Notes under the pieces: model-generated
What the model saw: only the letters and a program-made list of their open reading frames with translations
Database searches by the model: none
Told to the model about the DNA's origin: nothing
In this document: piece after piece, positions 32,791 to 46,400 of the stretch
Position numbering within the stretch: position 1 is the first letter of the stretch
Layout of the letters: every line of letters begins with the position of its first letter
From: Dryomyza anilis
Taxonomy: Eukaryota > Arthropoda > Insecta > Diptera > Dryomyzidae
NCBI GenBank assembly: GCA_951804985.1
Contig: OX638132.1
Span: 9,529,529 to 9,593,528, forward strand
Length of the DNA: 64,000 nt
Reading direction: 5' to 3'
Made by a program: the position numbers and the translations under genes

Positions 32791-35700
32791 GCAAACACGA
32801 TGGTAATACGACGAGTATTTAGGAATGTGTGAAAATAGGATTTATTTTTGTAAAACTTCGACATCTTGTCACAAATAAATCTAGTATTTCTTATAAAATT
32901 TTTGGGAAATCACTGATGCAAATAGTGATTAGAAGGTGCATGAGCATATAAAAATTAGTATTAGGTACAGAAAAGAGAGAAGAAGAGACAATTTGCAACA
33001 CCTACGAAAAATACGTTTTCATTTTTTAAAAACTTTTATTTATTTTATATTTTTTTATAAAAACGTATGTAACGTGTAGGGCTCGTAGTCGTTGTGTAGG
33101 GTAAAAATATGGAAAAAAAATATTTTTTTACAATTAATTCATTAAGATCTACAATTAATTTCGATTAATAAAGCTAACATAATTTTGGGTTAAAAATAAA
33201 TTATTTATTAACTTTTCAAAACTCTAAAATGTTCTGAAACATAAAATTGAATATTCAGTTGTTGTACATAAGAAATGTAACACAAATTTGGTATAAGTCT
33301 TAAAAATATGATTTTATATATTTTTTTATATATGTTATTTTTTTTATTATTATTCTATAAGCAAAGTTTGTAAGTATTTCTAATTCTTGTGAACAGTTAA
33401 AAACTTCAATTTTAACATTTTAAAATTTTACACAAAATGTAAGAATTGCTACTTCATAATAGAAAAAAAAACACTTGCTTTAAGAGTAAAGCAGCAATTA
33501 TTAGCACAGAATGAGTTCTGAAATTGAATTTGAAAGAAAAAAACAAAACGATTATTATTAAAAAAACGATTTCGATTATATAGCGTTTTTGTGTGTAATT
33601 CAGTATATATGAAAATATAATAATAATATAAAGAAAAAAAAAACAATTCAAATTTATAATTAGCAATTTAATATTTACCATTTACTAAATATTATATATA
33701 ATTACTTATCTTTGTACTTGAATAAATTTATTTAAATTATAAGTCAAAACCATTCAAATAAACTATAATCATTTCAATAAAGTATCGAATGTGTTTTTTT
33801 TTTAAAGGTGTTCGTAAATTCTTCAGAATTCCTGGACCGAGTTCAACATTGTGCGGTTATCCAATAGGATAAGAAAATACTCTATCGTTTATGGATCATT
33901 TTGATATAAATTTGTATATATATTTTGATTTTTGATATAGACCAATTCAAAACAATCATTCACCGATACTTACCTCCCTATCTCTTCTAAAATTTGCATT
34001 TTATGAATAAGGGGAGTTCCTTTTTCATCGGGTAAAAGAATTAATTAAAAACAAAACACACTTTAATTAACTATACTTTTATTTATAATATGTTAACAAA
34101 TATCTAAGGATAGCACCAAAATTCTTTAAATAAAAGTTATTTACATATTTCTACACAAATAAATTTCAGTTATATTCAACCACTGCAAAAACTACACCGG
34201 CTGGGGAATATCTTAATTTTTTTTAACTCCTGAAAAATGAACGCAATCTAATCACAACATTTTCTTAAATGAAAAACTACAATTAAGAGTCATTTTATAT
34301 ACTTTTAATTGCAGTTTAACATAATTTTAACTTCAATATTTATTTTCACAACACAACGCAATTTTATCCAACAAAACTGTTTGACAGTTGGCAAAACAGC
34401 TGATTTAGAGTTGCCTGATGTTCAGTTATAATTGCAAATTAAACTTTTATTGAGTTAAAAAAAAATGTGAAATTTGTGCATAAAAGTATAGTTAACTTCA
34501 AATAATAAAGATCTGTATAAAATATTTTATATCTGATCTATTATTTTACAACTTTATTATCTGAAATGATAAAGATAACCAAAAAAACGTCTTAAAAAAA
34601 TCTGGCCATATTGTAAAACTGCATTCGAATTTCGAACAAAATTCCGAAATTTTACCTGGGTCAAAAAATTCCGAGGGAATAGAATATTCCCCAAGTCTTC
34701 ACGATAAGGCTGAATAGCAAGCAGGCAATCTCCGAGGGTAAACCTTTGCTTGAAAACTTCTCTCACTCCCGCCGTTCACACGTTGTAAAAAGTTATATCT
34801 GAACTCTTTGTTTTATAGTGTACTCCTTAAGTATTATCCATCATATCAACACCTACTTGTTTTGAATTGCAGTCGATCATTTCTGAGTTATACTTTTGGG
34901 CATTGTGAATTGTTGAGAATAATACCACAAATTGTTTGTACGTACGACGACATAATGACTTTGTCATGGTCCCCAAACTCTGCTGAGAGAATCTACCGAC
35001 CATTAGATTAAAAAAACTGTGTCGGTATATGGTTAATTTTTCCGTAGTGTATTCACAACATCTGTATGATTGATAATATTGCTCTCCTAGATAATATTGC
35101 ACATTTCGTCCGGAAAAATATGCAAGTATTTTCTGTTTAATATAGATCCATCTCGAATAAGATCATATTTTCTGATTTTCATCAGTATCTTCTTCAGAAT
35201 CCGTTTCCGGTGGCACATTTCCAACTGTATAGTCAAAATTACTTAAGATTTTCCATATCAGAAATTTAAATTATTTTCTGATTGCGATTTTAAATTAAGA
35301 TGTGCCATCTTTATTCAAAATTGCTTCTAGCTTTCAGTTAATTGGTCTTTCGACCATATTACCGTACCTGACATTATTATGAATTTATGTTCTCGGACAG
35401 ACGAAAAAAAATTACGATATCAATATTTTTACCATAAGAAGAAAGTAAATATCTTCCGCAAAAATATTTATGGGTAGCAAACTTCAAATTTCAAAATATT
35501 AGCATCGGTTTTGATCTAAAATTTGTTTACAAACATCAAAATCATCGACATTCTGTGAGCATACTTATACTACATACCAGGAAATGTTCGCATAGCATAG
35601 TCGATATAGTCAAAGTCAAAAAGCTCTTCAGACACCGAAAATTGAACAAAAATAAGATTTTGAATTTATTTTATTATTCTGCATTAAATTTTGTTAGGCT

Positions 35701-36878
35701 ACTGGTAAATTCATAAAAATTCGATTATGGGAACATATCTTTTATGCCATTTTACTATTGAAAAACCTAACGGGGTATGTCGTGTACATATGAATTATTA
35801 TTATTAATAATACGAACGCATCAATATGCTTTTCATAAATTATTTTAATTTCAGTAAATTCTAAAAAATATAAAAATTAAAAATTTTATAATTGGAAAAA
35901 TATTCGTACGATTTTTCAATAAAAAAAATTTACAATACTTCGAAAGTACGAATGAAAGCAACACTTTTGGATTTTCGGATTTTCATATGTAGTTTTTTTC
36001 CATTCAACACGTGCTGGCGACTTTTTCTTACTCTTTCTATCAATCTTGTTTGTTGTTTTTCGATACAGTGTTGCATTCTTAAATTGAAAAATATGGGTAA
36101 AATGTAAAACAGTATCAAAACTGTTATGAAATAAATTGGTTGTGGTTTTATTTATATTTTTGTTGATAAAAATACAATAAAATTAAAAAAAAGTTAACTA
36201 GGAGTTTATTTTATTTCTAATTATATTATTTTATTCATATATTTATTTCAATATGCTAATGATCTTACAAATTTAAAAACAAAATTGAGTTTTTTTATTA
36301 AAATAAAGTCATATATGTATATTCAAATTTGTATATTATCTATATTAAAATATATATACAAAATTAAGAAAGTTTTTCAATATGCTAATTTTTAAATTAT
36401 AATTTTACCCTATAAATCTATAAAAAGCAACACTTTAACTTGTTTAACTTGAAGAGAGTAACACAGGCATGGCCAAACTTATCTGAACTATCACGATACT
36501 AGCACATATGTTGTTTGTAATTATGAGCAATATTTAAGAGGCGCCTTATGTTTCACCTTTAAAATATAATATTAACCATTTATATAAACTACAACACTAC
36601 TTATGTTTTAAGGCATTTCTTCACTAACAAGTTTTTAACAACTTTTGTGGGGCACGCATTCAATACTTGTTTGCCCACACCTGAATTCTATGGTCGAATA
36701 AAAGCTGATTTCAAAAACGCAACGCGAGAATAGTGGAAAAACATCTGAAATCATTTTGGCTCAAGTTCTCGCGCGTGTTGGTTGTAAAGTGTTGTCTGTG
36801 TACACTCTACAACTTGTTAATACATAATATATTAATTAAATTCAAGTTTATTCAATTGATTCATTTGCATTGCACAAT
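32791..36878. other. Intergenic region upstream of UMP synthase
   Basis: Mostly AT-rich. TTAACTATACTTTTAT at about 34070 recurs inverted at about 34485-34500 (AAAAGTATAGTTAACTT), suggesting a small decayed MITE there. No promoter motif pair is clear immediately 5' of 36879; 36700-36810 is less AT-rich (TTCTCGCGCGTGTTGG) and is the likeliest promoter/5'UTR zone. Confidence 0.4.
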
Positions 36879-39800
36879 ATGTTGCTCAACAAGGAGGCAC
36901 AAATGAAGGCGCTGGCGCTGAAACTGTTCGAGATCAACGCATTCAAATTCGGCGACTTCACCATGAAAGTGGGCATCAATTCACCCGTGTACTTTGATCT
37001 TCGCGTGATTGTCAGCTACCCGGATGTCATGGTAAGTGCGCCCACACACTACTCATTAATATGCCCACCTCAATAATACGTCGCCTTTACAGGAGACTGT
37101 CTGCAATCTACTTGTTGACTACATTAAAGAGCACAAGTTGACAGCCAAGCACGTGTGCGGCGTTCCGTACACCGCGCTGCCATTGGCCACATTGGTGTCC
37201 GTCCAACAACGCATTCCAATGCTGGTGCGTCGCAAGGAGGCCAAGGGGTATGGCACAAAAAAACTCATCGAGGGCATCTACAGCGCGGGCGACACGTGTC
37301 TCATTATCGAGGATGTTGTCACTTCGGGCTCGAGTGTGCTGGACACTGTGAAAGACCTGCAGAGCGAAGGCATTGCCATCACAGACGCCGTGGTCATGGT
37401 GGATCGTGAGCAAGGTGGCGCCGCCAATATCGAAAAGCATTCAGTGCGCATGCATTCGCTCTTCAAGTTGTCCTTCTTGATGAACACACTGCTCGAGGCC
37501 GGTAAAATACAGCGCGACACCGTCGAGTCAGTGGCCAAATACATTGAGGCTGTACAAATAAACAGTGACGGTTCATTTGTCAACGACCAGAAACCAGTCG
37601 GTAAGTTGATCGTCATTTCGATGACAGAAAACATGTTTGCATACAGCGTGTTTTTTCATATCATAGATTTATTTAATTGCAATTAAACTTCTTATCATAT
37701 TACATCAAAAAGTAATAAAAAAAGTGATAACTAATGTAAATAGTGTGTGCAGTGGTGTATTTACGTGGTATAGATATTGAGAAGAGGGAGCCTGTACCCC
37801 TTATTGGTTTTTTCATATTAAATATAACTTTAATTTATAATTTATTTTGTAAAACAAAACGAAAAGTTAGTCGTCAAAACAGCTTTTGGTTATTTGTTAA
37901 TTTCGTCGTCGTTTTTATTTCGTTTAATGCAAAGAAATTCGACCACTGGAATCTCAGACATTGTTTTTGACGAATCACTTTACGTTTAGTTTTACAAAAA
38001 AGGGGGATAGTATCGAAAGAAATCTTCCAAGGTGGAAATACCTGCGTTTATTCGATTTGTGAACATAGTAGCACTATGCATTTTGAAATTTTTCTGTACG
38101 TTTTTATTATTCGTAGGGATTATCTTCGAGCAAACATTTCCGAAAAGGAAAGCGTATATCTTTTCTCATTATTTTTGAAAATATAATATAAAATGCAACC
38201 AACGAATGTCACCAACGAATTTCAAAATCTTTTTGAATGATACATGCTATAGCAGATAGGTATGACGTTGCTATAAGTATACCCCGAATAGTTGGCAAGT
38301 ATTGCTATAAAAATAATCATCAATAGACCAATCCGGAGGAATTATTGCAATTATTTCGATTATTGCAATTATTTGCCACATTAGCTATGTCAACTGCAAT
38401 ACGCGAGATATGTTTTTCTAACGACTTAAACATATTTTCGGAATATATCTTCGGAGTAGATCACAGTGTGTCCCCTTATTAGATATCGTAAATACACGCC
38501 ACTGAGTGTGGGAATATATGCAGCTGAGCTATCGCTCAGGTACGTGTAGACTTCGTGCGTTGACTTCGTCATAGTATTAGGTGATGGCTACATTTTGTGT
38601 CCGCCATACTTTTTATCGTCGTTTTGAGTTGCTGCGTAATATTTCTAAAACTTTCTAACTGATTTGGCTAATTAATAGAAGAAAACATTATGGTATTCAA
38701 AATATTTAAATAACTTCATCTTTCCTACGAATTGAAACACATTTATATTTAATCTACGAACAAAAGCACATTTTTAATTTCACCACGAATAAAAGAATTA
38801 TATATTTTCGAAACAGATATCGCAATTAGTGTTGCCAAAGCAGCCATTTTATGGCTAGATTTAGCCATTTTTGGAATCTATTAGCCATTAAATTCTGATG
38901 GAAAGATATACGAATTCGAATTTCAGTAGTAAATTTTAATAATTTCGACTCGTTGTTGGCTCGTATTTCTTTCCATGAAATGGCAAACCTTACTGAAGAG
39001 AAATGTCAAAAGAGCGGCAAGAAATAAGGCGTCGTTTGCTGTCCCTGTCGCTCTACTTTTGCTGCGTCCCTGTTGAAAAACCCTTGAAAAAAACGTTTGT
39101 AGCGCTCTTATTGAAAAACCCTTTACTATTCATATTCGTTGCATAGTACACCAGATCTTTTGTGTTATTAATAATATTAATCTTTATAATATAATTTTAT
39201 CATATGAGAAAATTAATTAGCAACATAGATTAATTGCGATTCCCGTAAAACATGTCATACCATCGTAAAACATGCCTTTCATGTGCCGTATGTTATCAAC
39301 CAATCAATAGTTTTGTTTGGATTTTTATCACCTTATACATTCTAATAACAATCGCCATTCCATACAAAATATATTCAATATTCTAATCATTAAAACAATG
39401 CCCTATCTTAATTGCCAGTTCTAATGAGTTTGCCTCTCTTGCAGTAAATGATTTCGTCCGCACCAAAATGACTTTCGAGAGCAGAGCTGCACTGGCGAAA
39501 TGCAGCATTGCCAAAGATCTCTTCCAGCTGATGGTCAGCAAACAGACAAATCTGTGTCTTGCTGCCGATTTAACCAAGAGCGAAGAAATTCTGAATGTCG
39601 CCGATCAGTGTGGCCCCTACATTTGCGTACTGAAGACACACGTCGACCTCATTGAAGACTTCAATGATGCATTTGTGGCCAATCTCACGGAGCTGGCGAC
39701 CAAGCACAATTTCCTCATTATGGAAGATCGCAAATTTGCTGATATTGGCAACACGGTCTCATTGCAGTATGCCAAGGGCGTGTACAAGATCGCCGCCTGG

Positions 39801-40256
39801 GCCGATCTGGTGACTGCGCATTCGCTGTCGGGGCGTAGCATATTGCAGGGTCTCAAGGCGGGCATCAGCGCTGCGGAGGTGACGGAAAAACGTGGCGTCT
39901 TTCTGTTGGGCGAGATGTCGGCACAGGGCAATCTCATCGATGCCAAATACAAGGAGGCCACAAATAAGTTTGCTACCGAGGGTGCAGATGTTGACTTTGT
40001 AGCTGGCATTGTTTGCCAGAACAACGATTGTTTTGCGTTTCCCGGTCTGGTGCAGTTGACACCCGGCGTAAAGATCGACGACACCGGCGACAAGCTGGGA
40101 CAGCAATACCAGACTCCAGAGTATGTGGTAAAGGAGAAAGGCGCCGACATTGGCGTGGTTGGACGTGGCATTTTGCAAGCAAAATCTGTGGAGAAGGCGG
40201 CGGCATTGTACAGAGATCGATTGTGGGCTGCATACACAGATCGTGTGGCCAAGTAG
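36879..40256 (+). CDS. r-l: Uridine 5'-monophosphate synthase (OPRT + OMP decarboxylase), 490 aa
   Basis: Bifunctional cytosolic enzyme for the last two steps of de novo pyrimidine synthesis: orotate plus PRPP to OMP, then decarboxylation to UMP. Exons 36879-37031, 37093-37600 and 39445-40256 join in frame; stop TAG at 40254. The first ATG (MLLNKEAQMKALALKLFEIN) is preceded by CACAAT. The N-terminal orotate phosphoribosyltransferase domain (about 1-215) shows GVNSP-like substrate sequence (VGINSPVYFDLR) and the PRPP loop CLIIEDVVTSGSSV (from about residue 120). The C-terminal OMP decarboxylase domain (about 228-490) has the catalytic DRKFADIGNT motif at 315-324, with Lys317 and Asp320, and a VGRGI phosphate-site motif near the end. 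Length fits animal UMPS (about 480-495 aa). Exon GC content is far above the flanks. No defects seen. The Drosophila gene is rudimentary-like. Confidence 0.97.
37032..37092 (+). other. Intron 1 of UMP synthase (61 bp)
   Basis: GTAAGT...CCTTTACAG, phase 0; a standard short fly intron. Confidence 0.9.
37601..39444 (+). other. Intron 2 of UMP synthase (1.84 kb)
   Basis: GTAAGT...CCTCTCTTGCAG, phase 1, lying close to the boundary between the two enzyme domains. A hAT-like MITE occupies 37750-38504. 38513-39430 is AT-rich with repeated TTGAAAAACCCTT words near 39070-39120 and nothing else recognised. Confidence 0.88.
37750..38504. mobile_element. hAT-type MITE in UMP synthase intron 2 (755 bp)
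   Basis: Inverted ends CAGTGGTGTATTTACG and ...CGTAAATACACGCCACTG. Flanking 8-bp direct repeats AGTGTGTG (37742-37749) and AGTGTGGG (38505-38512) differ at one base. CAGTGG-type ends plus an 8-bp duplication are hallmarks of hAT elements. No transposase ORF, so non-autonomous. Confidence 0.8.
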
Positions 40257-40408
40257 TGAACGAGGCTGTTATTAGCAAAATCGTCATAAATAATGCATTT
40301 TAATAGTAACATTAATTCGAGTTTACACATGGCTTTACACCTGAAGCTTGCAGTTTTTACATAAATATATAGCAAGCAATCATTTTTAGAATTAAGCAGA
40401 AAATTTTA

Positions 40409-40414
40409 AATAAA
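40409..40414 (+). terminator. Candidate polyadenylation signal of UMP synthase
   Basis: AATAAA 153 bp past the stop codon, just before the satellite-like sequence starts. Confidence 0.55.
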
Positions 40415-40437
40415 TATTTTTGAACAGTTTTATTTTC

Positions 40438-43400
40438 ACAAATTTCTAGTTGAATTTTGTTTTTCTTAAAACCTTTATATCTTTTGAAAGGAGCGTTTAA
40501 AAGTCAATTAATTATATATTGTAAAAATGACTTAATTCGCTCCAGTCGCTCCATTCCTTCCTTAGAAATTTCAAGTTGTATTTAGTTTTTCTTAAAAACT
40601 TCATAACTTTTGAAAAGGCCGTCCTAGACCAAGGTTGGCTCATTTTATAGTAATTTCAATAAAGATTACTTACTGCAAAATTCATTAAATTCGGTCCAGT
40701 GGTCCTGGAGAAATCGGTTGATTAGTCAGGTTTTTCTTAAAACCTTCATATCTTCTAAACCGGGCGTCGTTGAGGGGTCAAAGTCTGCACAATTTTTGAG
40801 AATTTTAAAATCGATTTTGAAAATAAAATAAAATATCTTAAATCGTTCATATCTTCTAAACGGAGCGTCCTAGAGGGGTCAAAGTTGGCTCATTTTACAG
40901 TAATTTCAAAGAAGATTACTTACTGCAAAATTCATTAAAGTAGGTCCAGTGGTCCTGGAGAAATCGGTTGATTAGTCAGGTTTTTCTTAAAACCTTCATA
41001 TCTTCTAAACGGGGCGTCGTAGAAGGGTCAAAGTCTGCACAATTTTTGAGAATTTTAAAATCGATTTTGAAAATAAAATAAAATTTCTTAAATCGTTCAT
41101 ATCTTCTAAACGGAGCGTCCTAGAGGGGTCAAAGTTGGCTCATTTTATAGTAATTTCAAAGAAGATTACTTACTGCAAAATTCATTAAATTCGGTCCAGT
41201 GGTCCTGGAGAAATCGGTTGATTAGTCAGGTTTTTCTTAAAACCTTCATATCTTCTAAACGGGGCGTCGTAGATGGGTCAAAGTCTGCACAATTTTTGAG
41301 AATTTTAAAATCGATTTTGAAAATAAAATAAAATTTCTTAAATCGTTCATATCTTCTAAACGGGGCGTCGAAGAGGGGTCAAAGTCTGCACAATTTTTGA
41401 GAATTTTAAAATCGATTTTGAAAATAAATAAAATTTCTAGTCGTAGAGGGGTCAAAGTTGGCTCATTTTATAGTAATTTCAAAGAAGATTACTGACTGCA
41501 AAATTCATTAAATTCGGTCCAGTGGTCCTGGAGAAATCGGTTGATTAGTCAGGTTTTTCTTAAAACCTTCATATCTTCTAAACGGGGCGTCGTAGATGGG
41601 TCAAAGTCTGCACAATTTTTGAGAATTTTAAAATCGATTTTGTTGGCTCATTTTATAGTAATTTCAAAGAAGATTACTTACTGCAAAATTCATTAAATTC
41701 GGTCCAGTGGTCCTGGAGAAATCGGATGATTAGTCAGGTTTTTCTTAAAACCTTCATATCTTCTAAACGGGGCGTCGTAGATTTTTGAGAATTTTAAAAT
41801 CGATTTTGAAAATAAAATAAAATATCTTAAATCGTTCATATCTTCTAAACGGGGCGTCGTAGAGGGGTCAAAGTTGGCTCATTTTATGGTAATTTCCTAG
41901 AGGGGTCAAAGTTGGCTCATTTTATAGTAATTTCAAAGAAGATTACTGACTGCAAAATTCATTAAATTCGGTCCAGTGGTCCTGGAGATATCGGTTGATT
42001 AGTCAGGTTTTTCTTAAAACCTTCATATCTTCTAAACGGGGCGTCGTAGATTTTTGAGAATTTTAAAATCGATTTTGAAAATAAAATAAAATATCTTAAA
42101 TCGTTCATATCTTCTAAACGGGGCGTCGTAGAGGGGTCAAAGTTGGCTCATTTTATGGTAATTTCAAAGAAGATTACTTACTGCAAAATTCATTAAATTC
42201 GGTCCAGTGGTCCTGGAGAAATCGGATGATTAGTCAGGTTTTTCTTAAAACCTTCATATCTTCTAAACGGGGCGTCGTAGATGGGTCAAAGTCTGCACAA
42301 TTTTTGAGAATTTAAAAATCAATTTTGAAAATAAAATAAAATATCTTAAATCGTTCATATCTTCTAAACGGAGCGTCCTAGAGGGGTCAAAGTTCATATC
42401 TTCTAAACGGAGCGTCCTAGAGGGGTCAAAGTTGGCTCATTTTATAGTAATTTCAAAGAAGATTACTGACTGCAAAATTCATTAAATTCAGTCCAGTGGT
42501 CCTGGAGATATCGGTTGATTAGTCAGGTTTTTCTTAAAACCTTCATATCTTCTGAACGGGGCGTCGTAGAAGGGTCAAAGTCTGCACAATTTTTGAGAAT
42601 TTTAAAATCGATTTTGAAAATAAAGTAAAATTTATTAAATCGTTCATATCTTCTAAACGGAGCGTCCTAGAGGGGTCAAAGTTGGCTCATTTTATAGTAA
42701 TTTCAAAGAAGATTACTTACTGCAAAATTCATTAAATTCGGTCCAGTGGTCCTGGAGAAATCGGTTGATTAGTCAGGTTTTTCTTAAAACCTTCATATCT
42801 TCTAAACGGGGCGTCGTAGATGGGTCAAAGTCTGCACAATTTTTGAGAATTTTAAAATCGATTTTGAAAATAATATAAAATTTCTTAAATCGTTCATATC
42901 TTCTAAACGGAGCGTCCTAGAGGGGTCAAAGTTGGCTCATTTTATAGTAATTTCAAAGAAGATTACTTACTGCAAAATTCATTAAATTCGGTCCAGTGGT
43001 CCTGGAGAAATCGGTTGATTAGTCAGGTTTTTCTTAAAACCTTCATATCTTCTGAACGGGGCGTCGTAGATGGGTCAAAGTCTTCATTAAATTCGGTCCA
43101 GTGGTCCTAGAGAAATCGGTTGATTAGTCAGGTTTTTCTTAAAACCTTCATATCTTCTGAACGGGGCGTCGTAGATGGGTCAAAGTCTGCACAATTTTTG
43201 AGAATTTTAAAATCGATTTTGTTGGCTCATTTTATAGTAATTTCAAAGAAGATTACCTAGAGAAATCGGTTGATTAGTCAGGTTTTTCTTAAAACCTTCA
43301 TATCTTCTAAACGGTGCGTCGTAGATGGGTCAAAGTCTGCAAAATTCATTAAATTCGGTCCAGTGGTCCTGGAGAAATCGGTTGATTAGTCAGGTTTTTC

Positions 43401-46400
43401 TTAAAACCTTCATATCTTCTAAACGGGGCGTCGTAGATGGGTCAAAGTCTGCACAATTTTTGAGAATTTTAAAATCGATTTTGAAAATAAAATAAAATTT
43501 CTTAAATCGTTCATATCTTCTAAACGGGGCGTCGTAGAGGGGTCAAAGTTGGCTCATTTTATAGTAATTTCAAAGAAGATTACTTACTGCAAAGTTCATT
43601 AAATTCGGTCCAGTGGGCCTGGAGAAATCGGTTGATCAGTCAGGTTTTTCTTAAAACCTTTATATCTTCTAAACGGGGCGTCGTAGATGGGTCAAAGTCT
43701 GCACAATTTTTGAGAATTTTAAAATCGATTTTCAAAATAAAATAAAATTTCTTAAATCGTTCATATCTTCTAAACGGGGCGTCGTAGAGGGGTCAAAGTT
43801 GGCTCATTTTATAGTAATTTCAAAGAAGATTACTTACTGCAAAGTTCATTAAATTCGGTCCAGTGGTCCTGGAGAAATCGGTTGATTAGTCAGGTTTTTC
43901 TTAAAACCTTCATATCTTCTAAACGGTGCGTCGTAGATGGGTCAAAGTCTGCACAATTTTTGAGAATTTTAAAATCGATTTTGAAAATAAAATAAAATAT
44001 CTTAAATCGTTCAAAATTCATTAAATTCGGTCCAGTGGTCCTGGAGAAATCGGTTGATTAGTCAGGTTTTTCTTAAAACCTTCATATCTTCTAAACGGGG
44101 CGTCGTAGATGGGTCAAAGTCTGCACAATTTTTGAGAATTTTAAAATCGATTTTGAAAATAAAATAAAATTTCTTAAATCGTTCATATCTTCTAAACGGG
44201 GCGTCGTAGAGGGGTCAAAGTTGGCTCATTTTATAGTAATTTCAAAGAAGATTACTTACTGCAAAGTTCATTAAATTCGGTCCAGTGGGCCTGGAGAAAT
44301 CGGTTGATTAGTCAGGTTTTTCTTAAAACCTTTATATCTTCTAAACGGGGCGTCGTAGATGGGTCAAAGTCTGCACAGTTTTTGAGAATTTTAAAATCGA
44401 TTTTGAAAATAAAATAAAATATCTTAAATCGTTCATATCTTCTAAACGGAGCGTCCTAGAGGGGTCAAAGTTGGCTCATTTTATAGTAATTTCAAAGAAG
44501 ATTACTTACTGCAAAGTTCATTAAATTCGGTCCAGTGGTCCTGGAGAAATCGGTTGATTAGTCAGGTTTTTCTTAAAACCTTTATATCTTCTAAACGGGG
44601 CGTCGTAGATGGGTCAAAGTCTGCACAATTTTTGAGAATTTTAAAATCGATTTTCAAAATAAAATAAAATTTCTTAAATCGTTCATATCTTCTAAACGGG
44701 GCGTCGTAGAGGGGTCAAAGTTGGCTCATTTTATGGTAATTTCAAAGAAGATTACTTACTGCAAAATTCATTAAATTCGGTCCAGTGGTCCTGGAGAAAT
44801 CGGTTGATTAGTCAGGTTTTTCTTAAAACCTTCATATCTTCTGAACGGGGCGTCGTAGAGGGGTCAAAGTCTGCACAATTTTTGAGAATTTTAAAATCGA
44901 TTTTGAAAATAAAATAAAATATCTTAAATCGGTTATATCTTCTAAACGGAGCGTCCTAGAGGGGTCAAAGTTGGCTCGTTTTATAGTAATTTCAAAGAAG
45001 ATTACTTACTGCAAAGTTCATTAAATTCGGTCCAGTGGTCCTGGAGAAATCGGTTGATTAGTCAGGTTTTTCTTAAAACCTTCATATCTTCTAAACGGGG
45101 CGTCGTAGATGGGTCAAAGTCTGCACAATTTTTGAGAATTTTAAAATCGATTTTGAAAATAAAATAAAATATCTTAAATCGTTCATATCTTCTAAACGGA
45201 GCGTCCTAGAGGGGTCAAAGTTGGCTCATTTTATAGTAATTTCAAAGAAGATTACTTACTGCAAAGTTCATTAAATTCGGTCCAGTGGTCCTGGAGAAAT
45301 CGGTTAATCAATCGGTTAATCGGTTAGTCAGGTTTTTCTTAAAACCTTTATATCTTCTAAACGGGGCGTCGTAGATGGGTCAAAGTCTGCACAATTTTTG
45401 AGAATTTTAAAATCGATTTTGAAAATAAAATAAAATATCTTAAATCGTTCATATCTTCTAAACGGAGCGTCCTAGAGGGGTCAAAGTTGGCTCATTTTAT
45501 AGTAATTTCAAAGAAGATTACTTACTGCAAAATTCATTAAATTCGGTCCAGTGGTCCTGGAGAAATCGGTTGATTAGTCAGGTTTTTCTTAAAACCTTCA
45601 TATCTTCTGAACGGGGCGTCGTAGAGGGGTCAAAGTCTGCACAATTTTTGAGAATTTTAAAATCGATTTTGAAAATAAAATAAAATATCTTAAATCGTTC
45701 ATATCTTCTAAACGGAGCGTCCTAGAGGGGTCAAAGTTGGCTCATTTTATAGTAATTTCAAAGAAGATTACTTACTGCAAAGTTCATTAAATTCGGTCCA
45801 GTGGTCCTGGAGAAATCGGTTGATTAGTCAGGTTTTTCTTAAAACCTTTATATCTTCTAAACGGGGCGTCGTAGATGGGTCAAAGTCTGCACAATTTTTG
45901 AGAATTTTAAAATCGATTTTCAAAATAAAATAAAATTTCTTAAATCGTTCATATCTTCTAAACGGGGCGTCGTAGAGGGGTCAAAGTTGGCTCATTTTAT
46001 GGTAATTTCAAAGAAGATTACTTACTGCAAAATTCATTAAATTCGGTCCAGTGGTCCTGGAGAAATCGGTTGATTAGTCAGGTTTTTCTTAAAACCTTCA
46101 TATCTTCTGAACGGGGCGTCGTAGAGGGGTCAAAGTCTGCACAATTTTTGAGAATTTTAAAATCGATTTTGAAAATAAAATAAAATATCTTAAATCGGTT
46201 ATATCTTCTAAACGGAGCGTCCTAGAGGGGTCAAAGTTGGCTCGTTTTATAGTAATTTCAAAGAAGATTACTTACTGCAAAGTTCATTAAATTCGGTCCA
46301 GTGGTCCTGGAGAAATCGGTTGATTAGTCAGGTTTTTCTTAAAACCTTCATATCTTCTAAACGGGGCGTCGTAGATGGGTCAAAGTCTGCACAATTTTTG

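Noticed and set aside
39617..40375. 252-codon antisense frame over UMP synthase exon 3
   Set aside because: Antisense of a strongly conserved enzyme domain; AT-rich start region and no family match.
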